A DNA stretch of 64,000 nt from CAZJRB01 sp964547995 (GTDB lineage: Bacteria > Planctomycetota > Planctomycetia > Pirellulales > Thermoguttaceae). Below, piece by piece: positions 41,404 through 51,200 of this stretch. The stretch covers positions 1-64,000 of the forward strand of contig CAZJRB010000001.1 in NCBI GenBank assembly GCA_964547995.1, read 5' to 3'. The notes under the pieces were generated by a model. That model saw only the letters and a list, made by a program, of their open reading frames with translations. It did no database searches and was not told the origin of the DNA. The translations under genes and the position numbers were made by a program. Position 1 is the first letter of the stretch. Each line of letters starts with the position of its first letter.

Positions 41404-42678
41404 CTATTCCCGCACTTGTCCGCTTCCGTAAACGACGTATTTGTAGCTTGTCAGTTCGTTGATTCCACACGGGCCCCGGGCATGGAACTTGTCGGTGCTG
41501 ATGCCGATTTCCGCGCCGAGGCCGAACTCGCCGCCGTCGTTGAACCGCGTGCTCGCGTTGACCATCACCGCCGAGCTGTCGATCCTCGCGGCGAATTGGC
41601 GGGCTGCACCGAGATCGGTTGTGATGATCGCTTCGGTGTGCTGCGAGCTGTAGCGGTTGATGTGCTCGATCGCCTCATCGAGCGAATCGACGATCTTGAC
41701 CGACATAACCGCGGCGAGGTATTCGGCTCCGAAGTCCTCTTCCGTTGCGGGGATCGCACCGGGCAGGAGTTCTCGTGCCCGGTCGTCGGCCCTCAGTTCC
41801 ACGCGGCGGGCAGCGAGTGCCTTGCCGATCGGCGGCAACAGTTCCTCGGCCGCTTGCGAGTGGACGACCAGCGATTCGGCCGCATTGCAGACACCCAGCC
41901 GCTGGCATTTCGAGTTGACCGCGAGCCGTACGGCAAGCTCGGGGTCGGCCGCGCGGTCGATGTAAACGTGGCAGTTGCCGGCGTAGTGCTTGATGACCGG
42001 CATTCGGGCTTCCTCGCTGACCCGTCGAATGAGTCCTTCGCCGCCGCGGGGGATCGTCACGTTGATAGACTCGGGCATCCGGAGGAAGCATCCCACGGCC
42101 TCGCGGTCGGTCGTCGAGACGAGCTGAACGGCGTCGGCCGGCAACCCGGCTTCGTCGGCGGCTTCAGCAAGGATCGCGGCAATCGCGGCGTTGCTGTGCG
42201 CGGCTTCCTTGCCCCCGCGGAGGATCACGGCGTTTCCGCTTTTCACGCAGATGGCGGCGGCGTCCGCGGTGACGTTCGGCCGCGACTCGTAGATGAAGAA
42301 TATCACGCCGAGCGGCACGCGGATCTTTTGCACTTCGAGACCGTTGGGGCGAACCGACGACGAGATGACCTCGCCGATCGGTTCCGGCAGCGCGGCGACT
42401 TCGTCAAGCGCCGCAGTCAACGAATCGATTCTCGCCGGTGTCAGCCGCAACCGGTCGATCTGCGCGTCGGTCAGGTTGAAGCCGGGCGCCGCGGCGATGT
42501 CTTTTTCGTTCGCGCTGGTCAGTGCGTCCGACCGCAGTTGCAAGAGCCGGGCACTTCGTCGGAGCCAATCCTGTTTTTGGGCGCCGGTGACACATGCCAG
42601 CCGGGCCGCGGCCCGGTTCGCTCGCCGGGCCACGTCCAGGCAATATGCCTGCAAGTCGTTCTGCTTTCTCGTCGTCAT
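41404..42678 (-). CDS. proA: Gamma-glutamyl phosphate reductase
   Basis: Reduces gamma-glutamyl phosphate to glutamate semialdehyde in proline synthesis, using NADPH. It has 424 residues, the usual length. Landmarks are IRVPLGVIFFIYESRPNVTADAA, GNAVILRGGKEA, the catalytic Cys in QRLGVCNAAE, IIKHYAGNCH-like MPVIKHYAGNCHVYID and the C-terminal ARGPCGINELTSYKYVVYG. It follows folP by 92 bp and is followed by fliM after five bases on the same strand. The gene for glutamate 5-kinase (proB) is not nearby. Confidence 0.95.
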   Translation of the reverse strand: MTTRKQNDLQAYCLDVARRANRAAARLACVTGAQKQDWLRRSARLLQLRSDALTSANEKDIAAAPGFNLTDAQIDRLRLTPARIDSLTAALDEVAALPEPIGEVISSSVRPNGLEVQKIRVPLGVIFFIYESRPNVTADAAAICVKSGNAVILRGGKEAAHSNAAIAAILAEAADEAGLPADAVQLVSTTDREAVGCFLRMPESINVTIPRGGEGLIRRVSEEARMPVIKHYAGNCHVYIDRAADPELAVRLAVNSKCQRLGVCNAAESLVVHSQAAEELLPPIGKALAARRVELRADDRARELLPGAIPATEEDFGAEYLAAVMSVKIVDSLDEAIEHINRYSSQHTEAIITTDLGAARQFAARIDSSAVMVNASTRFNDGGEFGLGAEIGISTDKFHARGPCGINELTSYKYVVYGSGQVRE

Positions 42679-42770
42679 GGCGGAGTCATCGTTGTAATAA
42701 CGGAATCGTCAGGTAAGTATGGTTCAAAGACTACCGGAAGTCAACGGACATTTGGCCGTCCGGCGCGGTT

Positions 42771-43622
42771 CTACAGCAGCCCGCCGGTTGCCTCGTAGAG
42801 GAGCAGCGCCTGGCGGACGGCGCCGACGTCGTGGACGCGGACGATCTGCACTCCTTGCCGGGCAAGCGAGAGCGCGACGCCGATAGTGCCGGCCCCGCGA
42901 TCTGCCTCGTTGTCGTCGAGCACTTCACCGATGAATCGTTTCCGGGAGTGGCCGATCAAGATGGGGCACCCCAGGTCATGGAACCGTGCCACGTTGGAAA
43001 GGAGCGCCAAGTTGTGTTCGGCAGTTTTGCCGAACCCGATCCCGGGGTCCAGCGTGATGCGTGACTGCTCGACCCCGGCCTCGATCAGCGCATCGCGGCG
43101 ATCTTTCAGGTATGAGAAGATCTCTTCCACGACGTTGTCGTAGACCGGGGCGTGCTGCATGGTTTGCGGGGTACCCTGCATGTGCATGACACATACGCCG
43201 CAGTTGCTCTCGGCGGCCAGGGAAACCATCGCCGGTCCACCCTGCAGTCCGGTAACGTCGTTGATCACTTCGGCCCCGGCGGCAAGGGCCTCGCGGGCGA
43301 CCGTCACCTTGTCGGTGTCGACGGAGATCGGCACGAAGGACTGTTCGGCCAGTGTGTGGACGACCGGGACGACGCGGCGGAGCTCTTCGTCGGCGTCGAC
43401 CGGTTCGGCTCCCGGCCGCGTGCTCTGCCCGCCGATATCGAGCAGATCGGCCCCCTCGTCGGCCAGTTGCAATCCGTGGTCCACGGCGGCGGCCGGGTCG
43501 AGGAACTTACCCCCGTCGGAAAAGCTGTCGGGTGTAACGTTAATGATGCCCATCAGCAGCGGGATTCTTCCCGCAGTGAGCGTTTGGGTACGGAGCTTCC
43601 ACCGGTTGATCGAGCCATACAT
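42771..43622 (-). CDS. folP: Dihydropteroate synthase
   Basis: Joins p-aminobenzoate to dihydropterin pyrophosphate in folate synthesis. It has 283 residues. It shows every family motif: MGIINVTPDSFSDGG, GADLLDIGGQSTRPGA, EVINDVTG, MHMQGTPQTMQ, ITLDPGIGFGKT and ILIGHSRKRFIG, which form the pterin and phosphate sites of the TIM barrel. The ATG at 43622 (MYGSINRWKL) was chosen; the open frame continues upstream to 44264 but only as a shadow of lptE. It lies 83 bp downstream of lptE on the same strand. Confidence 0.96.
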   Translation of the reverse strand: MYGSINRWKLRTQTLTAGRIPLLMGIINVTPDSFSDGGKFLDPAAAVDHGLQLADEGADLLDIGGQSTRPGAEPVDADEELRRVVPVVHTLAEQSFVPISVDTDKVTVAREALAAGAEVINDVTGLQGGPAMVSLAAESNCGVCVMHMQGTPQTMQHAPVYDNVVEEIFSYLKDRRDALIEAGVEQSRITLDPGIGFGKTAEHNLALLSNVARFHDLGCPILIGHSRKRFIGEVLDDNEADRGAGTIGVALSLARQGVQIVRVHDVGAVRQALLLYEATGGLL

Positions 43623-43705
43623 GGCCGGTAGTGTAACAAATAGGACACGTGCCGTCACCCCCGGGTGAGAGGAAAATCCGTTGAAAAGCCTCTCGCAGCA
43701 GTCTC

Positions 43706-44239
43706 CTACCACGGGGCTTCCATCAAGGAGACGATCTGCTCGGCCACCTGTTTGATCGCGTCCTGCTGGCCGACGACCGTGGACTGGCCGGTTTGAGGGA
43801 TCACGTTGCCGACGCCCACCAGCTTGACTACATCCGGCGGCAGGGCAACGGAGCGGGTATTGCGGATCGCCTTGCCGCGGTTGTCGATCCAGCTCACGTC
43901 GACGCAGATATTGACCTGGTATTCCCGCGGTTCGCTGGCGCCGCTCTGGATCAGGACGCGCTTGCGGTCGTAGGCGATGCGGCCGGTGAGAACGCTGTCG
44001 GCGTCGGGGTTTCCGGTGACCCGGTAGGGTGTTTTCAATTCGATTTCCTTGCAGACCGCTTCGGTAAGCTGCTCGCCGAGCCCGCGGCGGAAGCTGCCGG
44101 AATCGAAGACGGGCACGTAGACGGTACGGATGTGTGCGGGATAGAGCGACCGGCTTCCGACCTGCCACCCCGCGCAGCCGGCTGTGCAAGCCGCGAAGAT
44201 CAGCAAGCCCCCGGTTCTCGTCCACATCATTGCCGTCAT
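43706..44239 (-). CDS. lptE: LptE-like LPS-assembly lipoprotein
   Basis: A 177-residue lipoprotein with a signal peptide ending in the lipobox CTAGC (about residues 18-22). The mature part has YVPVFDSGSFRRGLGEQLTEAVCKEIE-like sequence, the usual beginning of the planctomycete LptE-like family, and an alpha/beta fold of the right size. By analogy it would plug the LptD barrel that delivers lipopolysaccharide to the outer leaflet; LptD is not in the window. Two starts are possible: the ATG at 44239 used here, or a TTG at 44260 whose TTGA overlaps the stop of the upstream gene. Either way it is tightly coupled to the BamD-like gene. Confidence 0.75.
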   Translation of the reverse strand: MTAMMWTRTGGLLIFAACTAGCAGWQVGSRSLYPAHIRTVYVPVFDSGSFRRGLGEQLTEAVCKEIELKTPYRVTGNPDADSVLTGRIAYDRKRVLIQSGASEPREYQVNICVDVSWIDNRGKAIRNTRSVALPPDVVKLVGVGNVIPQTGQSTVVGQQDAIKQVAEQIVSLMEAPW

Positions 44240-44256
44240 TACCTTCGCCCCACGGT

Positions 44257-45501
44257 TCAATCATTCGTTGGGAAGAGATCCGTCAGCCATTTGAACCGGT
44301 TGGGCGGTACGGCCGGTCTGCCGCGGATTTCCTCGAGGCGTTCGGCGGCCCGTTTGGCAAACGACGTCTGCGGGTATTCCTTGAGGACACCCTGGTAGTA
44401 GTGGCGGGCTGCGCCGTAGCATTTCTTCTTATCGTAATACCGGGCCATGGCCCAATCGCGCGCGGCCTGCTGCTCGACAATTTCTCTGCGGGTCTTCTCG
44501 ACCCGCTGCCGCTCGGACGACTCCAACACATGGGAAAACTGCGTCAGCGCCTGTTCGGCGATTTCGTCGGCTTCGTCCAGGGCCGTGCCGTCGTAGATCT
44601 CGCCTTGATACATCCGCCGCGCGGCCTGGAGCCCCAGCAGGCAGGCCTGCGCCTGGTGTTCGCTTCGGGGAAATCCCTTGCGCAAGTCGTCGTATTGACG
44701 TGCGGCGTCCTCCCAGCGCTTCTTTCGGAAATAGGCGTTGGCGGTGGCCATCACGGCATCGTCGGCCAGAGGACCGATCGGGTCTTTCATCCGGATCGTT
44801 TCGTACGCCTTGATTGCGTTGCCGAACGTGTCGAAACGGGGCCGCTTCTTGTCGGTCAGATTTGGGGTGATCGGCCAGTGCGGCGACTTTTCCTGGACGT
44901 TTTCCCAATATTGTCCGATCGCAAACAGCCGCTTGCACATCGTATCGAGATGCCGGGAATTCTCGTATTTTTTCAGGGTATTATCGTAGGCGTCTTGTGC
45001 CTTGGGATATTCGTCGGAGAAGAAGTAGCACTCTCCCTCGAGGAACATGGCGTCTTCTTCCAATGCCGAGTCGGGCCATCGCGAGGCCGCCCCTTTGAAC
45101 TGCTTCGCTGCTTCCGGGTATTTTTGCTCGGTGAAGAGCTGTTTGCCTTTGCTCATCAGTTCTTGGGCAATCCGTTCGTCCGGCCCGAAGCCGATCAATT
45201 TTTTTGCGGTTTTCTCGATGTTTTCCGGAGCGAGGTCCTCCCATTGAAAGCCGTCGTCCTTGTTCGGTGCGAAGGGATCGGCATCCGGGCCGGTTGCCGG
45301 CACCACGTTCGGCGATCTGCCCGGCGGCAAGTTGATCGGCTCGGTGGCAGAGGCGGCCACCACGCCCGAGGCGCCCACCACGCCCTGCGGCGGGACGGGC
45401 TTATTTGCTTGTCCGGAAGTCCACGGAAAGGCAGCACAACCGGCGGTCGAGCCGGACACAACAGCCAGGATCGCAAATCGCTTCAAACCCTGAATTGACA
45501 T
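44257..45501 (-). CDS. BamD/YfiO-like TPR lipoprotein
   Basis: A 414-residue lipoprotein with the signal MSIQGLKRFAILAVVSGSTAGC, where STAGC is the lipobox. After a low-complexity linker (about 25-95), TPR repeats start at about 100 (GKQLFTEQKYPEAAKQFKGA, EGECYFFSDEYPKAQDAYDN, NAYFRKKRWEDAARQYDDL, ARYYDKKKCYGAARHYYQGV). The order matches BamD, the outer-membrane lipoprotein that works with BamA in barrel assembly, but it is longer than the ~245 residues of enteric BamD. AAGGA seven bases before the ATG at 45501 supports this start. It sits between recO and lptE. Confidence 0.8.
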   Translation of the reverse strand: MSIQGLKRFAILAVVSGSTAGCAAFPWTSGQANKPVPPQGVVGASGVVAASATEPINLPPGRSPNVVPATGPDADPFAPNKDDGFQWEDLAPENIEKTAKKLIGFGPDERIAQELMSKGKQLFTEQKYPEAAKQFKGAASRWPDSALEEDAMFLEGECYFFSDEYPKAQDAYDNTLKKYENSRHLDTMCKRLFAIGQYWENVQEKSPHWPITPNLTDKKRPRFDTFGNAIKAYETIRMKDPIGPLADDAVMATANAYFRKKRWEDAARQYDDLRKGFPRSEHQAQACLLGLQAARRMYQGEIYDGTALDEADEIAEQALTQFSHVLESSERQRVEKTRREIVEQQAARDWAMARYYDKKKCYGAARHYYQGVLKEYPQTSFAKRAAERLEEIRGRPAVPPNRFKWLTDLFPTND

Positions 45502-45538
45502 GGGACGTCCTTGTCCTTCGTTGTCGTCCATAGGAAAG

Positions 45539-46294
45539 TCACTTCCACATCATGCCGAGATGCTCTTGCATGCGCGGTTTCCTGCCCAACTGGTGGGAAA
45601 CGTACCGGTTGAGGACCCCGCGGATCTCGCCGAGGGACCGGGGACCGGTCTCCATACGTTGCCAGGATGTGTTTTGTGCGTCAGCCAGTTGTGCCATGGT
45701 CCGCAGCGCCTCCGCGCTGACTGAAATGATCTGTCTCTTTCCCACCCGACACTTGTCGCAAAGCACCCCGCCGTCGAGCAACCCGAAGGCGATCCGGGCG
45801 GAACTCTTCACCGGTTTGCTGCACTCGACACACGCGCCCAGCGACGGCGCGTGCCCGAGCAACCGCAAAGCGCCGAGTTCAAAACGGATCACGCACCGCG
45901 CGACCAGTTCGCCGCTGGAGAGGGCCTCCAGGGTTTCGTCGGCCAGATCGAAAAGCTCCGGATGAGGATCGTCTTCGTGCGTCAAGCCGGCAAGCAGTTC
46001 GGCCACGTAGTAGCCGGCATACAACCCGAACAGGTCGCGGCCGGCCGGCCGGAACCGCCGCTGGAGCTTCGCCTCGGTTAGCAAGTCCAGTGCCTCGGAC
46101 GATTTGTGGAGGAACACTATTCGACAACGGGCCAGCACGTCAAGGGCAGACTCGAACGGGCCCTTTAATCGCCTGCCCCCCTTTGCTAAAGTGCCTATCT
46201 TGCCGAATTCTCGCGTGAACAGGGTCACCACGAGGCTGGTCTCGCTAAAATCGACCGTCCGAAGAACGATGGCGTCGGCTTTTTCAGAGGGCAT
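45539..46294 (-). CDS. recO: DNA repair protein RecO
   Basis: Recombination mediator that works with RecR to load RecA on SSB-coated gaps. It has 251 residues. The N-terminal OB-fold has SEKADAIVLRTVDFSETSLVVTLFTREFGK and the Gly-rich KGGRRLKGPFE. The C-terminal domain has a four-Cys zinc site (CVEC at about 154, CDKC at about 177). The ATG at 46294 (MPSEKADAI) matches the family start. A longer open frame to 46396 is only translation of palindrome E. It is the first gene of the run recO-bamD-lptE-folP. Confidence 0.93.
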   Translation of the reverse strand: MPSEKADAIVLRTVDFSETSLVVTLFTREFGKIGTLAKGGRRLKGPFESALDVLARCRIVFLHKSSEALDLLTEAKLQRRFRPAGRDLFGLYAGYYVAELLAGLTHEDDPHPELFDLADETLEALSSGELVARCVIRFELGALRLLGHAPSLGACVECSKPVKSSARIAFGLLDGGVLCDKCRVGKRQIISVSAEALRTMAQLADAQNTSWQRMETGPRSLGEIRGVLNRYVSHQLGRKPRMQEHLGMMWK

Positions 46295-46326
46295 GAGGTG
46301 TGTTAGCCCGGATTGTTCGTGGGATT

Positions 46327-46411
46327 GTTTAGCGGGCGGGCTTGCCCGCCGTTGCAACTGGCTACCAATCGGTGACATTATGGCAACAGCGGGCAAGCCC
46401 GCCCGCTAAAC
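46327..46411. repeat. Palindromic element E (GTTTAGCGGGCGGGC family)
   Basis: Arms at 46327-46349 and 46389-46411 are perfect 23-bp inverted repeats. Each can form a GCGGGC/GCCCGC hairpin. It starts two bases after the sulfatase stop codon and ends 33 bp before the recO start, occupying nearly all of the gap. Confidence 0.92.
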
Positions 46412-46412
46412 G

Positions 46413-48182
46413 TTACATAGTGCCATTGGGTAGCGCCGGCCACGGCCGCGGCGGCCAGGGGACCGGCTTGGACTTCCCGCGGGTCTCGGGGAAGGGAACG
46501 GCGCCCACTTTCTTCGCCCAGCGGCGCCATTTTTTATCGAGGCGTTCGACGATCTCGGGATGTTTTTCGGCCAGGTCCTCGGATTCGCTGCGGTCTTCGG
46601 CCAGGTTGTAGAGTTCCCAGGCCCGCTGGTCGCGGTCGTTGTTGGTGACCAGTTTCCAATCGCCGTCGCGCACGGCGGCGTGGGTCTCGTGCTGCCAGTA
46701 GAGCGTCCGGGGTTCGGCCTTACACTCGTCGAGGAAACAGGGAACCATGCTGACACCTTCGGCCGGCGTGATTTTGCGGCCGTTGAACGTCTCGGGGTAT
46801 TTGGCCCCGGCTACTTCGCAGAGCGTCGGCATCACGTCGATCAGGTGGAACGGCGGTTGGCTGCAAATGCGTCCGGGCTTGCGGATCCCGTCGGGCCAAT
46901 GGGCAATAAACGGCGAAGCGATGCCGCCCTCGTGGGTGAATTTCTTGTACTTGCGGAACGGCGTGTTCGAGTAGGCGGCCCAGCACTGGCCTTGCGAGAT
47001 GCTCCACCCGCCCTTCTTTCGCCAGTCCTTGTAGTTCGCGGCGGTGTATTTGCCCCAGTTCATCCCGAAAAGGCCCAGTTCCCCCGAGCATCCGTTGTCG
47101 GAGAAGAAGAGGATCAAGGTATTGTCGAGAATCCCGCGGCGCTTGAGACGTGCGACGATCCGTCCGACGTTCCGGTCGAACCGGTCGATCTGGCCCGCGT
47201 ACATCGCGCGGCGGAAATCGAGTTCCTTCCGGTCCTTTTCGCTGAGCGAATCCCACCGGGGTAAGAAGTCGGTGTCAACACCCGTCTGTGTGAACCCGGG
47301 CACCTTTTTGTTGACGAACCCGCGTACCCGGGGCAGCTTTTGCGTCTTCGGCACGATACCCATCCGTTTCATCCGCTCGAACTTCTCTTCGCGGAGTTTG
47401 TCCCAGCCCTTCATGTACCGGCCGCGGTATTTGTCGATCAGGCCGTCCGGCGTCTCCAGCGGAAAGTGCGGTACGTTGTAGCAGACGTGCAGCAGAAACG
47501 GCTTCGATTTGTCTTCGAGCGCCCGGTCGATGTAGTCGATCGCCGCGTCGGTGAAGAAATCGGTCGTGTAAAACTCCTCGTCGGGCCGGTACGGGTTGAC
47601 CGGGTTTTCACCCGCAGGGATGAGCATCTTCCGGTCGCGGTAGATATCGCACGCGCGGAGCACCTTCCAGTAACTGTCGATGTGCGGATAGATTCCGGTG
47701 AAGCGGTCGAACCCGCGGACCTCCGGACGCGCGTGTGGCTCGTGGCCCGCGTGCCACTTGCCGACCAGCATCGTTTGATAACCGGCCGGGCGGAGGACCT
47801 CGCCGAAGGTGACGCATTGGTCGTTGATGTTGCCCTCGTAACCTTCGCCGCGGTTGCGATAGACCATCATCCCGATGCCGGCCTGGTGGGAATAGAGCCC
47901 GGTCAGCAAGGCCGCCCGCGAGGGGCAACACCGGCACGTGTTGTAGAACTGCGTGAACCGCACGCCGCCGGCGGCCAGGCGGTCGAGATTCGGCGTTTCG
48001 ATCTCGCCGCCGAAGCAGCCGATGTCGGAGTAACCCATGTCGTCGACGAACAGGATCACAATATTCGGCCGCTGCCCGGCATCGCTTTCCGCGGAACGGC
48101 AGGCCGCCGGCGCGGCCGGCGCCACGGCGAGAAGCACAAAAGCCTTCAAGAAATCACGCCCGTTCAAGCTCCTGCTCAGCAT
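46413..48182 (-). CDS. Exported type I sulfatase (arylsulfatase family)
   Basis: Hydrolyses sulfate esters, in planctomycetes usually on sulfated algal or animal glycans. It has 589 residues with a signal peptide (FLKAFVLLAVAPAAPAAC, possibly a lipoprotein). Metal-binding Asp residues are in VILFVDDMGYSD (about 42-53). The formylglycine motif is CCPSR at 85-89, with Cys85 to be oxidised by a maturase. Further family motifs are MLVGKWHAGH, LFFSDNG and THEGGIASPFIAHWP, with a C-terminal DGDWKLV. AAAGGTGAG lies before the ATG. The closest candidate maturation protein in the window is the FGE-fold lipoprotein at 29.4 kb, which is not adjacent. Confidence 0.93.
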   Translation of the reverse strand: MLSRSLNGRDFLKAFVLLAVAPAAPAACRSAESDAGQRPNIVILFVDDMGYSDIGCFGGEIETPNLDRLAAGGVRFTQFYNTCRCCPSRAALLTGLYSHQAGIGMMVYRNRGEGYEGNINDQCVTFGEVLRPAGYQTMLVGKWHAGHEPHARPEVRGFDRFTGIYPHIDSYWKVLRACDIYRDRKMLIPAGENPVNPYRPDEEFYTTDFFTDAAIDYIDRALEDKSKPFLLHVCYNVPHFPLETPDGLIDKYRGRYMKGWDKLREEKFERMKRMGIVPKTQKLPRVRGFVNKKVPGFTQTGVDTDFLPRWDSLSEKDRKELDFRRAMYAGQIDRFDRNVGRIVARLKRRGILDNTLILFFSDNGCSGELGLFGMNWGKYTAANYKDWRKKGGWSISQGQCWAAYSNTPFRKYKKFTHEGGIASPFIAHWPDGIRKPGRICSQPPFHLIDVMPTLCEVAGAKYPETFNGRKITPAEGVSMVPCFLDECKAEPRTLYWQHETHAAVRDGDWKLVTNNDRDQRAWELYNLAEDRSESEDLAEKHPEIVERLDKKWRRWAKKVGAVPFPETRGKSKPVPWPPRPWPALPNGTM

Positions 48183-48232
48183 GTTCGTTTCTCACCTTTC
48201 AGATCATCGCGTTATGGGTAACCCGGCGCCTG

Positions 48233-51200
48233 CTACTTGCCTTTTCCCAGGCACAACACGTTGCCGTCGCGGGTTGTCATATAGAGACGTCCGCCGGCGG
48301 CGGCCATGCCGTCCCAGACGGGCGGGGATGCCAACGGGCGTTCGGCCACCTTGCTGCCGTTTTCGGTCGACATGGTCCACAGCAACCCGCCCTTGCGGCC
48401 TTCGTACGAGGCGGCCAGTTCCACCGGATCGGCCGACATCGGCATCCCCCCCAGCAGCAGCAATCCGCCCGCCCGCACCATCGCCCGCGGACGCATCGGC
48501 AGATCGACCAGCCAGCGGAACTTCACGGGGTCGTCCGGCTTGCGGAAGTCGGGCAGGGCCGGCTCGTCGGCCGAAAACGACTTGCAATTTTCGGCGAAGA
48601 GTTGGTAGCTGTACTCCCGCGACTTCCGCCGGACGCCCCAGACGGTCTCATCATCGAAGGAGAGGAGCAAGCCGTACGGAACGGACAGACGCGAGCCGAA
48701 CGCACCGCCCATCCTGTTGGCGATCCACGAATAGGCGACGGGCGTGCGGCTGAAGTCGCCCGTGCCCAGCGCCCAGTGCGACCGGTGTACCTCCGCCCCG
48801 TCCAGCAACCCCGTGGTGGAGAACAGGTGGCGGCCCTTCTTTTCCTGCTGGACGAGCTTCGGATCGAACCGCAAGGTCCGCAGGTAGACCGACATCCCGT
48901 CGCTGACGAGGATGTCGTTCGTCGACCCGGCCATCGAAAAGGCGTCGCTCCGGTCGGGGGCGGCAAAGGTCTTGTAGTCGGTGGCGTTCTGAGAGAAGCC
49001 CTTGCGCGGGATCTCGCCGGCCTTGTCCTTTCCGTCGCTCGGCTTCGGATGCGAGTTGCGGACGTTCGCGTGGCAGAGGACTTTGCCGGTCGCCGGGTCG
49101 AGCCCGTAGAGATAGATCCCGCCGTCGAGCCAGGAAGACCTGCCTGCGGCGGCGTACGCCACGCCGTCGTGGATGAGCACGTTTCCATGGACCGGCCAGA
49201 CCGATTCGACCTGGTCGAGCGCCACAGTGTTCAAGTCCTCCGGCGCCGCCCGGAATCGCCAGACCAGCTCGCCGTCGGACAACCGGAGGCAGTAGACGTA
49301 TCCGTCGGCACATCCGAAGATCGCCATACCCTGGTAGACGGTCGGTGGCGAATCGACGCGCCCGCCGGCGGTGAAGGTCCACCGCCTCTTGCCGTCGGCG
49401 GCATTCATGGCGATGATCTGGTGCGTGTCGATGGCCGAAACGATGACGTTGCCGCCGGCCACAACCGGGGCGCTGATCCGGCCGCCGAGGTCCGTTTCCC
49501 AAACGTCGTCCAACTCGGCCGGGAGTTTCGTTTTCGTCGACCCGCTCCGCAACGGATCGTGGCGATGTGTGGACCATTGGTCGCCATTTCGGGTTTCGGA
49601 TTTCGGATTTCGGACTTGTCCAAATGCCGGGCCGCGCTCAAGCCGGTCATTGGCTCTCGACTCTCGACTCTCGACTCTCGACTTCTCCGGCGCGACTGCC
49701 CAGAATCCCCAGAGTTTTGCCTCCATGAAGCAGCCGCAGGCGTGCGAGGGGGCGTAGAGAAGCCCGTTGCACGGCATGACCCCGTATTGGCACGTGCCGC
49801 GGATCCAGTTGTTTCGGGTGTGGTTGTTGCCGAGGAGGTCGAGGAACTCGGTTCCCCGCTTGGCGGTCAGGATGTACCGATCGGTCGCCTTTTCGCGATA
49901 GCATCGGTGGTGGTGCCCGGCGGTCCAAATCTCCTGCACCGCGTTGTTGGTTTTTTTGACCTCGCCGGTGTGCAGATCGCGTCCTTTGTCGAAGTCGGGA
50001 CCGAGCCAAACGAGGCCGTCGATGACGAAAACGTCGCCCGGCGAGCGGCAAAGCCCCAACCGGGCCGGGCAGTCCCAGAGCGGTTTGCCGTCCTCGGCCG
50101 ACAGTGCGTTGAGATTGCTGCCTGTGGCCGAGAGCACGACCCCGTCGCGGACGACCAGTGTTGCATTGCCGGTGCTGCTGGCGGACTTGGATTTTTTCTT
50201 CTTAGCGGGTTTCGACGGTCTGCCGGACTTTTTCTTTCCGGCCGGCGCGGATGCTTGCGCGGTCGTTTTTGGTTTTTCCGCCGCCGCGGTGTTCCAAAGT
50301 GGTTTGCCGCTGTCGAGTTTCAGGCACACAACGCCGCCGCCGGCCTGAAAGAAGACGCGTCCGTCGGTGGCGGCGAGCGTCAAAGGGACGAGCCCCGGCG
50401 ATTCGGTCCATTTCCACATCGTGTCGCCCGTCTCGGGACGGACGGCGACGACGGATTTCTCGTTGGGAAACTTGAACTCCCCCCGCCGCGTCGGATCGAC
50501 CTTGATTTGCTCGGCGGCGGGCAAGCCGGTCACGACCAACAGAACGCCGTCGCTGAGGATGATCTCTTCTGCGCTCTTGGTCTCCTTATACGTCTTGATG
50601 ATTTCGCCCGTCACCGCATCCAGGGCCGATACCGGCTCATCCATCCCGAGCGGGGCGTAGACCCGGTCTCCCTTGGCCACAAGCGTTCGCGGAAGCTGGG
50701 CCGGCCCGGCCCGGAATCCGTGCCCGTGCCACGCCCACGACGACATGGGCCGTCTCCATAGAAGGACACCGTTGAAGGCATCCCGGCCGACAAGGAACCA
50801 TTTGCCCGGCACTTTCATCGAGGCGGCCGGCGCCTCGTCCATGATGTAGAAGACCCGCCCGGCCGCCGAGACGACCGAGCTGATGCTGGCCAGCTTGTGA
50901 TGGTTGCGGCTCCAGGTCGGCGCCGCCATCCACTGGATGTGGCGAGGCGGGCCCACGATCGTATCGTAGGCAACCGCGTTGCCGTCGGCGTCGTGCAGGT
51001 AATGCGTCCACTCGTCGATCTCCTTCGGCCGGGGCTTGACCGTCTTCGCCCACTTGCCATCGGTCTTGATGTACGCGACCCCGTTCGGGCACAACACCCG
51101 CACTACTTCTTTCATCGAGACTGCACCGAGGTCTTCCGACACGACCAAGTCAACGAGATTGTCGACGTACGGCAGCCGCGGGCCGCTTAGCCGGGCGACC

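Noticed and set aside
43623..44264. N-terminal extension of FolP
   Set aside because: It overlaps lptE in another frame and is Arg-rich shadow sequence. FolP similarity begins after the ATG at 43622.
46295..46396. N-terminal extension of RecO
   Set aside because: The extra residues are translation of palindrome E. The family start is MPSEKADAI at 46294.
49585..49686. Possible CRISPR array or origin iterons
   Set aside because: The units are only about 8 bp, directly adjacent and inside a coding frame. There is no AT-rich region, dnaA gene or DnaA-box cluster nearby.
48602..50761. Open frame of 719 codons antisense to the propeller fusion
   Set aside because: Shadow frame; the minus strand holds the signal peptide, methyltransferase motif and blades.
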